From Bordetella parapertussis (GTDB lineage: Bacteria; Pseudomonadota; Gammaproteobacteria; Burkholderiales; Burkholderiaceae_C), in contig CAMDJS010000001.1 in NCBI GenBank assembly GCA_945900685.1, positions 1 to 61,709 of the forward strand: 61,709 bases of DNA, read 5' to 3'. Made by a program: the position numbers and the translations under genes. Shown one piece after another: positions 1-9,706 of this stretch (its first letter is position 1; every line of letters starts with the position of its first letter). Under the pieces are notes generated by a model. It was not told the DNA's origin and did no database searches. It saw nothing but the letters and a program-made list of their open reading frames with translations.

Positions 1-9
1 CGATTGACC

Positions 10-960
10 ATGAACTCGCCACGCACACGGGTGCAACGGCGTCCCGTGCATGGGGTGTTGTTGCTCGATAAACCGCTGGGACTCTCCAGCAACCAGGCTT
101 TGCAAAAAGCCAAGTGGTTGCTGCGCGCCGAAAAAGCCGGTCACACTGGCACGCTGGATCCCCTCGCCACCGGCGTGTTGCCCTTGTGTTTCGGCGCAGC
201 TACTAAATTTAGCCAGTTGCATTTGGATGCCGACAAAACCTATGAAGCCGTGTTGCGCTTAGGCCAACGCACCACCACCGCTGACGCTGAAGGCGAAGTC
301 ATCGCTGAAGCTGCCGTTGATTTTTCACCGGAAAAATTGCAGCAAGTGCAAGCGCTGTTCACCGGTGAACTGATGCAGTTGCCGCCCATGCACAGCGCCT
401 TGAAAAAAGACGGTAAGGCTTTGTATGAATACGCGCGCGACGGGGTGGACGTGGAACGCACACCGCGGCGCGTCACCATTTACGAATTGCAATTGAGCGA
501 ATTACCCGAAGTGGGGGGCGTGCGTAGCGTGGCTTTGCGCGCGCGTTGCAGCAAAGGCACGTACGTACGCACGCTGGGCGAAGACATTGGCATTGCACTG
601 GGTTGCGGTGCGTTTTTGTCTGCATTGCGCCGGGTGCAAAGCGGTGTGTTCGTGGCCAAAGACTGCGTCAGCCTGACCGATTTGGAGAGCTGGCCAGAGG
701 ACAAACGCCACGCGGCTTTGTTGCCAGTGGACGCCTTGCTGGACAGTCATCAAGCCATCACATTGCAAAGCGATGATGCAGGGCGTTTCTTAAGTGGCCT
801 GCGCCGCAGGGGCGACTGGCCTGACCACGCCCAAGTGGCTGTGTACGGCAGTAACCCGCATTCATTGCTTGGCACCGCACACGTGCGTGCTGGCGAACTC
901 ATACCCGAACGTTTACTCAATCCCCAAGAAATCCAATCCTTACTCGAGAGTGCTGCATGA
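10..960 (+). CDS. truB: tRNA pseudouridine(55) synthase TruB
   Basis: TruB converts uridine 55 in the T-loop of tRNAs to pseudouridine. The N-terminal part carries the family motif GHTGTLDPLATGVLP at about residues 44-58, whose Asp (about residue 50) is the catalytic nucleophile. A second conserved stretch, RCSKGTYVRTL, lies near residue 180. At 316 residues it has normal TruB length including the C-terminal PUA-like part. I chose the ATG at 10; an in-frame TTG at 4 would add two residues. The stop overlaps the typA start as ATGA, so the two are translationally coupled. In this order truB normally follows rbfA, which would lie just outside the window. Confidence 0.97.
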   Translation: MNSPRTRVQRRPVHGVLLLDKPLGLSSNQALQKAKWLLRAEKAGHTGTLDPLATGVLPLCFGAATKFSQLHLDADKTYEAVLRLGQRTTTADAEGEVIAEAAVDFSPEKLQQVQALFTGELMQLPPMHSALKKDGKALYEYARDGVDVERTPRRVTIYELQLSELPEVGGVRSVALRARCSKGTYVRTLGEDIGIALGCGAFLSALRRVQSGVFVAKDCVSLTDLESWPEDKRHAALLPVDALLDSHQAITLQSDDAGRFLSGLRRRGDWPDHAQVAVYGSNPHSLLGTAHVRAGELIPERLLNPQEIQSLLESAA

Positions 961-2783
961 CTTTACAAATTAGAAACATCGCCATCATTGCCCACGTTGA
1001 CCACGGTAAAACCACCATGGTTGACCAGTTGCTGCGCCAGTCAGGCACCTTTGCCGACCACGAAAAAGTGGTGGATACCGTCATGGACAACAACGCTATT
1101 GAGCGCGAGCGCGGCATCACCATCCTGGCGAAAAACTGCGCAGTCAGCTGGAGTGGCACACACATCAACATCGTCGACACACCGGGACACGCGGACTTTG
1201 GCGGCGAAGTCGAACGCGCTTTGTCCATGGTCGACGGCGTGGTGTTGCTGATCGATGCGCAAGAAGGTCCCATGCCGCAAACCCGCTTCGTGACCAAAAA
1301 AGCCTTGGCGCTGGGCTTAAAGCCCATCGTTGTGGTGAACAAAGTGGACAAGCCCGGCTCACGCCCTAGCGTCGTGATCAACCAAGCGTTTGAGCTGTTT
1401 GACAAACTCGGCGCGACCGACGAACAACTCGATTTTCCCGTGGTCTATGCCTCCGGCATCAACGGCTGGTCTTCATTGGTTGAAGGCGAGCAGGGCGAGC
1501 AATGGGGCCCGGACATGTCTGCGCTGTTTGAAACCGTGTTGAAACACGTGCCGCCACAGCAAGGCGACCCCACTGCGCCTTTGCAGTTGCAAATCTCTGC
1601 ACTCGACTTTTCTACTTTCGTCGGTCGCATCGGCGTGGGTCGCATCAGTGCAGGCACCATCAAACCCGGCATGGATGTGCTGGTGATGGCCGGTGAAGAA
1701 GGCGCGCCGGTCAAAGGCCGTGTCAACCAGGTGTTGAAATTCCAAGGCCTAGACCGTATTCAAGCCACCGAAGCCGGTCCCGGCGACATTGTGTTGATCA
1801 ACGGTATCAATGAAATTGGCATTGGTGTCACCATCACCGACCCGTTGAACCCCAAGCCACTGCCCATGCTGAAGGTGGATGAACCCACTTTGACCATGAA
1901 CTTTTGCGTCAACACCTCGCCGCTGGCTGGCCGCGAAGGCAAGTATGTGACCAGTCGCCAAATCTGGGACCGTCTGCAAAAAGAGTTGCAAGCCAACGTG
2001 GCTTTGAAAGTGAAAGAAACCGACGAAGACGGCATTTTTGAAGTCTCTGGTCGCGGTGAATTGCACTTGACCATTTTGTTAGAAAACATGCGCCGCGAAG
2101 GCTACGAGTTGGCCGTGTCCAAACCGCGCGTGGTGTACCGCGAGATCAATGGTGAGCGTTGCGAACCTATCGAGTTGGTGACCGCTGATATCGAAGAACA
2201 ACACCAGGGCGGCGTCATGCAAGCTTTGGGCGAGCGCAAAGGCGATTTGGTGAACATGGAATCTGACGGGCGCGGTCGTGTGCGTTTGGAATACCGCATC
2301 CCAGCGCGTGGCCTCATTGGTTTCACCACCGAATTTTTGAACTTGACCCGTGGTTCAGGCCTGATCTCCAACATCTTCGACAAATACGAAGCGCACAAAG
2401 GCGAGATCGGTGGCCGCAAAAACGGCGTGCTGATTTCCATGGACGACGGTGAAATTTTCACTTACGCCTTGGGCAAGCTGGACGACCGTGGCCGCATGTT
2501 CGTCAAGCCCAACGACCCGGTGTATGAGGGCATGATCGTCGGCATTCACAGCCGCGACAACGATCTGGTGGTGAACGCCACCCGCACCAAACAGTTGACC
2601 AACTTCCGCGTCTCCGGCAAAGAAGATGCGATCAAAATCACACCGCCCATCCAATGTACGCTGGAGTACGGCGTGCAGTTCATTGAAGACGACGAGTTGG
2701 TCGAGATCACACCTAAGAGCGTGCGACTGCGTAAACGCCACCTGAAAGAACACGAGCGCAAGCGCGCCAGCCGCGAATCCTGA
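957..2783 (+). CDS. typA: Translational GTPase TypA/BipA
   Basis: This is a ribosome-associated GTPase of the EF-G/LepA superfamily that acts in ribosome assembly and stress adaptation. All G motifs are visible: AHVDHGKTT (residues 12-20), RERGITI (about 50-56), DTPGH (74-78) and NKVD (128-131). The length of 608 residues is standard, and the C-terminal half holds the BipA-specific region with the basic tail RLRKRHLKEHERKR. Its ATG overlaps the truB stop by four bases, indicating one operon. Only 11 bp separate it from the next gene. Confidence 0.98.
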   Translation: MTLQIRNIAIIAHVDHGKTTMVDQLLRQSGTFADHEKVVDTVMDNNAIERERGITILAKNCAVSWSGTHINIVDTPGHADFGGEVERALSMVDGVVLLIDAQEGPMPQTRFVTKKALALGLKPIVVVNKVDKPGSRPSVVINQAFELFDKLGATDEQLDFPVVYASGINGWSSLVEGEQGEQWGPDMSALFETVLKHVPPQQGDPTAPLQLQISALDFSTFVGRIGVGRISAGTIKPGMDVLVMAGEEGAPVKGRVNQVLKFQGLDRIQATEAGPGDIVLINGINEIGIGVTITDPLNPKPLPMLKVDEPTLTMNFCVNTSPLAGREGKYVTSRQIWDRLQKELQANVALKVKETDEDGIFEVSGRGELHLTILLENMRREGYELAVSKPRVVYREINGERCEPIELVTADIEEQHQGGVMQALGERKGDLVNMESDGRGRVRLEYRIPARGLIGFTTEFLNLTRGSGLISNIFDKYEAHKGEIGGRKNGVLISMDDGEIFTYALGKLDDRGRMFVKPNDPVYEGMIVGIHSRDNDLVVNATRTKQLTNFRVSGKEDAIKITPPIQCTLEYGVQFIEDDELVEITPKSVRLRKRHLKEHERKRASRES

Positions 2784-2794
2784 TCACCCGCACC

Positions 2795-3685
2795 ATGCAC
2801 AACAAGCTGAGTCATGCACAAGCCTTGGGGCTGATGGTGCTGGCCACCTTGCTGTGGTCGGTTGCCGGTGTGGTGTCGCGCCAGATCACGCAGGCTCAAG
2901 GTTTTGAAGTCACGTTTTGGCGCAGTTTTTTCACTGCCCTCAGTTTGGTCATTGGCCTGACCCTTGCCACGCGCGGCAAGGTGTGGCGCTTGCGTGCATT
3001 CAGTTCACGCACCCTGTGGCTCTCTGGCTTGTGTTGGTCGGTCATGTTCACCGCTTTCATGCTCGCCATGGCCATGACCACCGTGGCCAATGTGCTCATC
3101 ACTTTGTCGCTCGGCCCCTTGCTCACCGCTTTGCTGCACCGCTTGTTGGGCGGACCGGCTTTGTCGCGCCAAACTTGGGGCGCAATTGCATTGGCAGCGG
3201 TCGGCATTGGCTATATGTTTGTGTCGCAAATTCAGCTCGACGACGGTCAGCACCTCAAAGGCATGTTGGTCGCAGCGTGTGTGCCCATGGCAGGTTCGGT
3301 GCAATGGAACCTCATGAAAACCCGTCAAGCAGATGTGGCGCACACCAACATGTTGCCGGCCATATTGATAGGCGCGGTGTTGTCCTGTGTGTTCACCGCG
3401 CCGCTGGCTTTCCCCTCAGCGGCGACGGCCACCGACATGCAATGGCTGGCACTGCTCGGCGTTTTTCAATTGGCGCTGCCTTGCAGCTTGGCAGTGTGGA
3501 GTTCGCAAGTGTTAAAGCCGCATGAAGTGGCCTTGCTGGCATTGCTTGAGGTGTTGTTTGGCATCAGTTGGGCGTGGTTGGGTGCAGGAGAAGCACCTGC
3601 ACAAGCGGTGATGCTGGGCGGCAGTCTGGTGTTGATCGCACTGGCAGGAAATGAATATGCAAGTTGGAGGCAACGCAATGGGTAA
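2795..3685 (+). CDS. EamA/DMT-family transporter
   Basis: This is an integral inner-membrane protein of 296 residues. It is almost entirely hydrophobic segments separated by short basic loops, as in the ten-helix, two-repeat EamA (drug/metabolite transporter) family. The first helix carries LATLLWSVAGVVSRQ, and the segment SVMFTAFMLAMAMTTVANVLI ends the first repeat. The substrate cannot be read from the sequence. Members export amino acids, nucleotide precursors or other small metabolites. The stop lies inside the start region of the next gene (8-bp overlap), so the two are probably cotranscribed. Confidence 0.85.
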   Translation: MHNKLSHAQALGLMVLATLLWSVAGVVSRQITQAQGFEVTFWRSFFTALSLVIGLTLATRGKVWRLRAFSSRTLWLSGLCWSVMFTAFMLAMAMTTVANVLITLSLGPLLTALLHRLLGGPALSRQTWGAIALAAVGIGYMFVSQIQLDDGQHLKGMLVAACVPMAGSVQWNLMKTRQADVAHTNMLPAILIGAVLSCVFTAPLAFPSAATATDMQWLALLGVFQLALPCSLAVWSSQVLKPHEVALLALLEVLFGISWAWLGAGEAPAQAVMLGGSLVLIALAGNEYASWRQRNG

Positions 3686-4826
3686 AGCGCATTTTGAACT
3701 TCATGATGGTGATGTGCTGGCAACGGTCAGCGGGCAGATTGGTTTGATCACGCTGAATCGCGCCAAAGCATTGAACGCTTTGTCTTTGTCCATGGTGCGC
3801 GACATCACGCAGGTGTTGCTGGCCTGGCAAACAGATGACACAGTGAAAGCCGTGGCCATGCGCGGCATGGGGCGCGAGGGCGCGTTCGGTGCGTTTTGCG
3901 CGGGTGGTGACATACGTTTTTTTCACCAAGCTGCGTTGGCCGGTGACCCGCAACTGGAAGATTTTTTCACCGAAGAATATGCGCTGAACCATTTGATTCA
4001 TCGCTATAACAAACCATGCATGGTGTTCATGGACGGCGTGGTCATGGGCGGCGGCATGGGTTTGGCGCAAGGTGCGAGTTTGCGTATCGCCACCGACAAA
4101 ACCAAAATGGCCATGCCAGAGACCATGATCGGTTTGTTTCCGGATGTGGGCGGCGGTTATTTCCTCAGCCGCTGCCAGGGCGCTTTGGGCGAGTACTTGG
4201 GGTTGACCGGACATATGTTGAACGGCGCAGAAGCGGTGTACGCCGGACTGGCCGATGTGTTGTGCCCAAGTGCCGACTTGACCGCGCTTTGGGACAACTT
4301 GCCGACCATGGATTGGCAAAACGCAGACAAGGCAATTCAACAGATAACACAGCCTTATGCAGCAGCCACCGCAGATGCCAAAGCACACTCACCGGTTTGG
4401 TGGAACGAGCAGTTGAATAGCGTGTTTGCGTCTGCTGATGTGCCAACTATTGCCAATGCATTGGCACAACACACAGATGAATTGTCAGCCGTCGCATTGC
4501 AAGCCTTGCGCAAACGTTCACCGCTGATGCTGGCCGTGACGCTAGAACAAATCAGGCGTGCGCGCCACATGGAGCTGGCCGATGAATTGCGCATGGAGCG
4601 CGACATGGTGAGACACAGTTTTCACCCGGCGCATTTGCAGCGCGGCCCGGCGCACAGCGACACGGTAGAGGGCATACGCGCGTTGGCCGTGGACAAAGAC
4701 CATGCGCCGAAGTGGCAGCCAGAGCGTTTGGAAGACATCAGCGCGGACATGGTGACACCGTTTTTCCAAAGCGCGTGGCCGGTGCATGCGCACCCGCTGC
4801 GACATTTGACAGACCCTACGGCTTGA
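3678..4826 (+). CDS. 3-hydroxyisobutyryl-CoA hydrolase (crotonase family)
   Basis: This is a crotonase-fold thioesterase expected to hydrolyse 3-hydroxyisobutyryl-CoA in valine breakdown. The oxyanion-hole segments are CAGGDIR (residues 74-80) and GVVMGGGMGL (120-129). PETMIGLFPDVGGG follows, with Glu148 and Asp156 at the spacing of the catalytic acidic pair in this subfamily, which separates it from simple enoyl-CoA hydratases. The length of 382 residues and the long C-terminal region also fit. I chose the ATG at 3678 because a GGAGG lies 7 bp upstream (3666-3670); an ATG at 3651 lacks this. A short-chain 3-hydroxyacyl-CoA hydratase is the alternative. Confidence 0.88.
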   Translation: MGKAHFELHDGDVLATVSGQIGLITLNRAKALNALSLSMVRDITQVLLAWQTDDTVKAVAMRGMGREGAFGAFCAGGDIRFFHQAALAGDPQLEDFFTEEYALNHLIHRYNKPCMVFMDGVVMGGGMGLAQGASLRIATDKTKMAMPETMIGLFPDVGGGYFLSRCQGALGEYLGLTGHMLNGAEAVYAGLADVLCPSADLTALWDNLPTMDWQNADKAIQQITQPYAAATADAKAHSPVWWNEQLNSVFASADVPTIANALAQHTDELSAVALQALRKRSPLMLAVTLEQIRRARHMELADELRMERDMVRHSFHPAHLQRGPAHSDTVEGIRALAVDKDHAPKWQPERLEDISADMVTPFFQSAWPVHAHPLRHLTDPTA

Positions 4827-4908
4827 AGTCTTGTGCGTAGCTTGCAGCCTTTAGCGATTAATGAACCAGCGTGCATGTTTCCAATGCACACCCCAAAGAA
4901 AGCAGTGA

Positions 4909-5655
4909 ATGGCCTCCAGCCCTAAAGTTTTATTCGGTTTTCATGCAGTCGGTGTGCGACTGAAAACCACGCCTGCGTCAGTCATCGAGGTGTTTTTCGA
5001 CCCGACCCGCAGAGACGCACGCATGCGCCAGTTTCAGGAGCGCGCCAAAGAAGCCAAAGTGAAATTGGTGGAGGCAGACGGCATGCGATTGGCGCAGTTG
5101 GCCGGTAACCACGGCCACCAAGGCGTGGTGGCTCGGGTGCATGCGATTGATATTGCCAAGTCGCTGGATGAATGCCTGGAGGCATTGCCGGATGACGAAC
5201 CGGCGTTGATATTGGTGCTGGACGGCATCACCGACCCACACAACCTGGGCGCGTGTTTGCGCGTGGCAGACGGTGCAGGCGTGCACGCGGTGATCGCACC
5301 GAAAGACCACGCCGTGGGCATCAACGCCACCGTGGCCAAGGTGGCCAGCGGCGCAGCCGAGACCGTGCCGTATTTCATGGTGACCAATTTGGCGCGCACG
5401 CTCAACGAATTGAAAGAGCGCAATATATGGATCACCGGCACCAGTGACGATGCCGAGAAAACGCTGTACGACGTGGATTTGAAAATATCGACTGCCTGGG
5501 TATTGGGCGCGGAAGGCAGCGGCCTCAGGCAGTTAACACGCAAGACCTGCGATCAGCTGGTCAGTATTCCCATGGCGGGCGGCGTGGAGAGTTTGAACGT
5601 CTCGGTAGCGAGTGGGATATGTTTGTATGAGACGGTGAGGCAGCGCATAAACTGA
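4909..5655 (+). CDS. rlmB: 23S rRNA (guanosine-2'-O-)-methyltransferase RlmB
   Basis: This SPOUT/TrmH-family SAM-dependent methyltransferase is expected to methylate the ribose of G2251 in 23S rRNA. The N-terminal substrate-binding domain is followed by the SPOUT motifs: LVLDGITDPHNLGACLR (about residues 102-118), GAEGSGLR (about 200) and the knot-forming VESLNVSVASGICLYE near the C terminus. The length of 248 residues is standard for RlmB. The 82 bp upstream hold no other gene, and no strong Shine-Dalgarno is visible. A rho-independent terminator lies about 80 bp downstream. Confidence 0.93.
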   Translation: MASSPKVLFGFHAVGVRLKTTPASVIEVFFDPTRRDARMRQFQERAKEAKVKLVEADGMRLAQLAGNHGHQGVVARVHAIDIAKSLDECLEALPDDEPALILVLDGITDPHNLGACLRVADGAGVHAVIAPKDHAVGINATVAKVASGAAETVPYFMVTNLARTLNELKERNIWITGTSDDAEKTLYDVDLKISTAWVLGAEGSGLRQLTRKTCDQLVSIPMAGGVESLNVSVASGICLYETVRQRIN

Positions 5656-5962
5656 TTTTGTTACGGTCATTCGTAGTTATCTGTCAACAGTGCCCATTTT
5701 TCATGATCACGCCATTGACCATTTTTCTTCAAAAAACGAGGGCTCAAGCCCTCTTTGCTAAATCCGTAGGAACGAAACAAAACCCTTGAGTGGGCGTAAT
5801 CGAACAATAAAAGAACGCGGGTTGGGGTTGGCGGTGTTCATCAAACCTGTTTAAGCATTTATTGCATCACTTAAGGACCGGTAAAAGAAGAAATTAAGCC
5901 CCCAAAAAGCATAAATTTTATTTAAATACAAGGTTTGCAATGCCTACCCTCGTATTCAGATC
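5656..5962. other. Intergenic stretch between rlmB and the S8-like locus
   Basis: This stretch of 307 bp has no credible gene on either strand. It holds one clear terminator hairpin near 5738. The rest is featureless, with an AT-rich run just before 5930 that could carry the promoter of the following locus. No repeat, tRNA or mobile-element end is recognisable. Confidence 0.6.
5738..5756. terminator. Rho-independent terminator after rlmB
   Basis: GAGGGC (5738-5743) pairs with GCCCTC (5748-5753) around the loop TCAA. Six As stand before the stem and TTT follows it. It is placed to end transcripts from the truB-to-rlmB side, and the A-run makes it potentially active in both directions. Confidence 0.75.
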
Positions 5963-6889
5963 ATGTTCAAACTCTTTTTGGTGGTGTGTTTTTGTTTGCT
6001 TCAAGCCTGTGGCTCTGGGGGAACCCCTGCCACTTTAGGACAAATCAATTTCACAGAAGGCGGCCCCTATATACCTTTCGTAGCGATGAACACCGGGCTC
6101 ATGAGCACACAGGTGACCGATGCCGATCCGAACAAATCGGTCAGCACCAGCAGCAGCACTTATGACTTGCGATGGTCTACCCCGGACAACAGCGGCCCAG
6201 GTTATGCCAACGCATATTTTTATGGGAGCTGGAAGCCGACCGCCCATTTGAAGCTATGGGGTCAAACATTGACTGCGTCTTGTTCTTCCAAAGATTACAG
6301 CAGTTGTGCACCGGCCAGTTATGAAATACCGCATGAGGATGTGATCACGGCATTTCACCAAGGTTGGACAGGCAAGGGTGTGAATATTTTGATTGAGGAT
6401 TATTTAAGTGGAGAGAACACTTACCACGGTATCAATACAGGATTGATTGCATCCAGAAACGCGCCCGGGGCTAATCTTTATGGCCTGGACTTAAGCAGTT
6501 CCGAAACGGTCATAGACAACCAACTCGGTGCTCGACCCACTGGCGGCTACCGTTATGCGCCGGGTGCGAATTACTATGGTTTGAATATTGTGCGAAATCC
6601 ATTTGCCAATGAAGTGTTTTTCAATCAGTTAGACAGTTCTCAGTCTGCAACTGACGGCCGCAATATCAAATTAGGTGTGGTGAACCAAAGCTACACCGCC
6701 AATATGTCTGCCTTAATTCGCAGAGACCAATCCACAAGCCCTTGGACAACGGATGAATTAAGCAGAGCTCGCATTGCTTACACAGGTTCACAAGTTTCAA
6801 CCATCAACCGCATGAAAGATGAAGGCTTAAGAGGTCATTCCTCTTTGTATTCGGGTATCAGCACGTTGATGAAACGAGCACATGTTTAA
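5963..6889 (+). pseudogene. S8 subtilase-like lipoprotein, N-terminal fragment
   Basis: The product begins with a lipoprotein signal peptide (lipobox LLQAC, Cys16). Residues 120-175 resemble the start of an S8 (subtilisin) catalytic domain of the autotransporter type: GWTGKGVNILIEDYLSG with a candidate catalytic Asp146, then YHGINTGLIA with a candidate His155, then APGANLYGL. The third subtilase block with the catalytic Ser (GTS-type motif) is absent. The frame ends in TAA after 308 residues and continues in the same frame for another 103 codons. I read this as a decayed gene that has lost its middle. A short non-peptidase lipoprotein is possible. No Shine-Dalgarno is obvious. Confidence 0.55.
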
Positions 6890-6892
6890 CTC

Positions 6893-7204
6893 ATGAAGTT
6901 AGCTCAATTTAGCTATCTGATCAAAGTTCCATTGGCGCTCAGCTTAGTGAGCTTTGCTTCAGCTGTAGGTGTGTTTGCCCCTTCGACTTTCTTGGGCCTG
7001 GCCAAAAACTTTGAGATTGACAAAGCGAACACAATGAGTGTTTCTTGGGGGCAATGGTTCGGCGGCAAAGTCACCGAGCGTCCCTGCCTTGATTCTTATG
7101 ACAGGCAATATTGGTGTCCGAATTTGTCCGCTTGGATTGATCGTCCGACATTGGACACGCAACCCAGTAAATACTACGAACTTAAATACCAATGGCAGTT
7201 TTAA
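6893..7204 (+). pseudogene. Probable C-terminal beta-barrel remnant of the S8-like gene
   Basis: This frame of 103 codons lies in the same phase as the preceding fragment, separated only by TAA and one Leu codon. It opens with a hydrophobic stretch and ends in alternating polar/aromatic residues with a terminal Phe (ELKYQWQF), the usual end of outer-membrane beta-barrels. That fits the last strands of an autotransporter barrel whose S8 passenger is the upstream fragment. The hydrophobic start could also be read as a signal peptide of an independent small protein, and I cannot exclude that. No known family is recognised with confidence. Confidence 0.4.
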
Positions 7205-7293
7205 AGCCTGTGAATGGCAATGACATTGCCAAAAATGCGGCAATGCGCGTCCTCGAGGGGTAAAAGCACCACTGCGCCTAGAATCGGGGGCTA

Positions 7294-9705
7294 ATGAACG
7301 CCCCTATAGACGTCTCCTTTTTCAATCGCGCAGCCAAACCTCTGACCAGTTACAAAAAGTATTGGGCGGCTCGCTTTGGCACAGCACCGTTTTTGCCCAT
7401 GAGCCGCGCTGAAATGGCGCAACTCGGCTGGGACAGTTGCGACATCATTTTGGTGACCGGCGACGCGTATGTGGACCACCCCAGTTTCGGCATGGCGGTC
7501 ATCGGTCGCATGTTGGAGGCGCAAGGTTTTCGCGTTGGCATCATTGCCCAGCCAGAATGGAACAGCGCTGAGCCTTTCCAAGCATTAGGTCAACCCAATT
7601 TGTTTTTCGGTGTGACCGCTGGCAATATGGATTCCATGATCAACCGCTATACCGCTGACCGCAAAATTCGCAGCGATGACGCTTACACAGCTGGCGGCGT
7701 CGGCGGTAAGCGCCCGGATCGCAGCGTGTTGGTCTACAGCCAGCGTTGCCGCGAAGCCTACCCGGCGGTGCCCATCATCATCGGCGGCATTGAAGCGTCG
7801 TTGCGGCGCATTGCGCATTACGATTATTGGCAAGACAAAGTGCGTCGTTCCATCTTGATCGACGCCAAAGCAGATTTGCTGCTCTACGGCAATGCTGAAC
7901 GCGCCTTGGTGGAAGTGGCGCATCGCATCGCGGCCAAAGAATCCATCACGCAAATCACCGATGTGCGCGGTACGGCATATTTGGTGCGCGAAGCGCCTGC
8001 CGATTGGTTTGAGATTGACTCCACCGAAGTCGACACACCCGGGCGCATAGAGGCGCATGTCAACCCTTATTTGATGGTCAGCGATCAGGCCAAAGCGCAA
8101 GGTGAAACCTGCGCACGTGAAGACGAGGCGCAAGCGGTGGCAGATGCAGCCACTTTGCAATTAAGCAAAGACGGATCAGCTTCCACTGACAAGGCCTTGT
8201 TGGCAAAGTCCGCTTCAATAGCCCTAGCTGCAGGTAAAACAGACGCAACATCCAGTCCCGGTTTCACCACTTCACCTTTGCAATTCGTTCCTAACCCCGC
8301 ACTGCAGGGCAAAGGCAAACTCAAAGTTCCGCCGCGCGAGCGCTCCGTGATTCGCTTGCCGTCTTACGAGCAAATCAAATCTGATCCGGTGTTGTACGCG
8401 CATTCGAACCGCGTGTTGCATTTGGAAACCAACCCGGGCAATGCGCGTGCCTTGGTACAGTCGCACGGCGAAGGGCGCACCGCGCGAGATGTGTGGATCA
8501 ACCCGCCGCCGATTCCTCTGACCACCGCCGAGATGGACCATGTGTTCGATCTGCCTTATGCGCGCAGCCCGCACCCGTCGTATGAAGACGCTAAAGGCGG
8601 GCACGACGGCGAAACCAAGATTCCCGCGTGGGAAATGATTCGCTTCAGCGTCAACATCATGCGCGGTTGCTTTGGCGGTTGCACGTTTTGTTCGATCACT
8701 GAGCATGAAGGCCGCATCATCCAAAGCCGCAGTGAAGAATCGATACTTCGTGAGATTGAAGACATACGCGACAAAGTGCCGGGCTTCACCGGCGTGGTCA
8801 GTGACTTGGGCGGACCTACTGCCAACATGTACCGTATCGGTTGCAAAACGCCTGAAATTGAAGCCGCGTGCCGCAAACCGAGTTGCGTGTTTCCCGGCAT
8901 CTGCCAAAACCTGAACACCAGCCACGCGCCGCTGATTCAGCTGTATCGCAAAGCGCGCGCCTTGCGTGGTGTGAAAAAAATCCTCATCGGCTCGGGTTTG
9001 CGTTATGACTTGGCGGTTGAAAGCCCGGAGTACGTGAAAGAACTGGTGACCCACCACGTCGGTGGTTATTTGAAGATTGCGCCTGAGCACACCGAGGGCA
9101 GCCCGCTGTCGATGATGATGAAGCCGGGGATTGGCAGCTACGAACGTTTCAAGCAAATGTTCGACAAATACAGCGCCGAGGCTGGCAAGAAACAATATTT
9201 GATTCCCTACTTTATCGCCGCCCATCCTGGTACGCGAGATGAAGACATGATGCACTTGGCCGTGTGGTTGAAGAAAAACGGTTTTCGCGCCGACCAAGTG
9301 CAAACCTTTTACCCCAGCCCTATGGCCACGGCGACAGCCATGTACCACTCTGGCAAAAATCCGCTTAAGCGGGTAGGGCGCGACAGTGAAGCGGTAGACA
9401 TAGTGCGCGGTGAAAAACGCCGCCGTTTACACAAAGCGTTTTTGCGCTACCACGACCCGAACAACTGGCCGTTGCTGCGTGAGGCGCTCAAAGCGATGGG
9501 CCACGCCGATTTGATTGGCAACGGCAAACAACATTTGATACCGCGTTTTCAGCCGCTCAACACCGAAGGCTATACCAGCAGCAGACGCAAAAACAGCACG
9601 GCTGCGACCGCCAGAACCTCGCCCGTCACGACAGGGCGGGTAAAGGCTGCGCCGGGCAAAATATTGACGCAGCACACTGGCTTGCCGCCGCGCAAACATA
9701 AGTAA
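7294..9705 (+). CDS. YgiQ family radical SAM protein
   Basis: This large (803-residue) radical SAM protein of the UPF0313/YgiQ family has no settled biochemical function. The N-terminal region (about 1-270) carries the family's signature blocks, such as [15 protein letters not shown] and [19 protein letters not shown]. The 4Fe-4S cluster motif CFGGCTFC gives Cys459, Cys463 and Cys466, followed by [14 protein letters not shown]. Residues about 270-345 are a low-complexity Ala/Ser-rich insertion. The C-terminal tail is basic. The ATG follows a G-rich AATCGGGGGCTA. The gene ends one base before the stop of the convergent CaiB/BaiF-type gene. Confidence 0.93.
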   Translation: MNAPIDVSFFNRAAKPLTSYKKYWAARFGTAPFLPMSRAEMAQLGWDSCDIILVTGDAYVDHPSFGMAVIGRMLEAQGFRVGIIAQPEWNSAEPFQALGQPNLFFGVTAGNMDSMINRYTADRKIRSDDAYTAGGVGGKRPDRSVLVYSQRCREAYPAVPIIIGGIEASLRRIAHYDYWQDKVRRSILIDAKADLLLYGNAERALVEVAHRIAAKESITQITDVRGTAYLVREAPADWFEIDSTEVDTPGRIEAHVNPYLMVSDQAKAQGETCAREDEAQAVADAATLQLSKDGSASTDKALLAKSASIALAAGKTDATSSPGFTTSPLQFVPNPALQGKGKLKVPPRERSVIRLPSYEQIKSDPVLYAHSNRVLHLETNPGNARALVQSHGEGRTARDVWINPPPIPLTTAEMDHVFDLPYARSPHPSYEDAKGGHDGETKIPAWEMIRFSVNIMRGCFGGCTFCSITEHEGRIIQSRSEESILREIEDIRDKVPGFTGVVSDLGGPTANMYRIGCKTPEIEAACRKPSCVFPGICQNLNTSHAPLIQLYRKARALRGVKKILIGSGLRYDLAVESPEYVKELVTHHVGGYLKIAPEHTEGSPLSMMMKPGIGSYERFKQMFDKYSAEAGKKQYLIPYFIAAHPGTRDEDMMHLAVWLKKNGFRADQVQTFYPSPMATATAMYHSGKNPLKRVGRDSEAVDIVRGEKRRRLHKAFLRYHDPNNWPLLREALKAMGHADLIGNGKQHLIPRFQPLNTEGYTSSRRKNSTAATARTSPVTTGRVKAAPGKILTQHTGLPPRKHK

Positions 9706-9706
9706 T

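Noticed and set aside
5935..6165. Alternative frame overlapping the start of the S8-like gene
   Set aside because: It has no Shine-Dalgarno or recognisable domain and only parallels the signal-peptide region in another phase.
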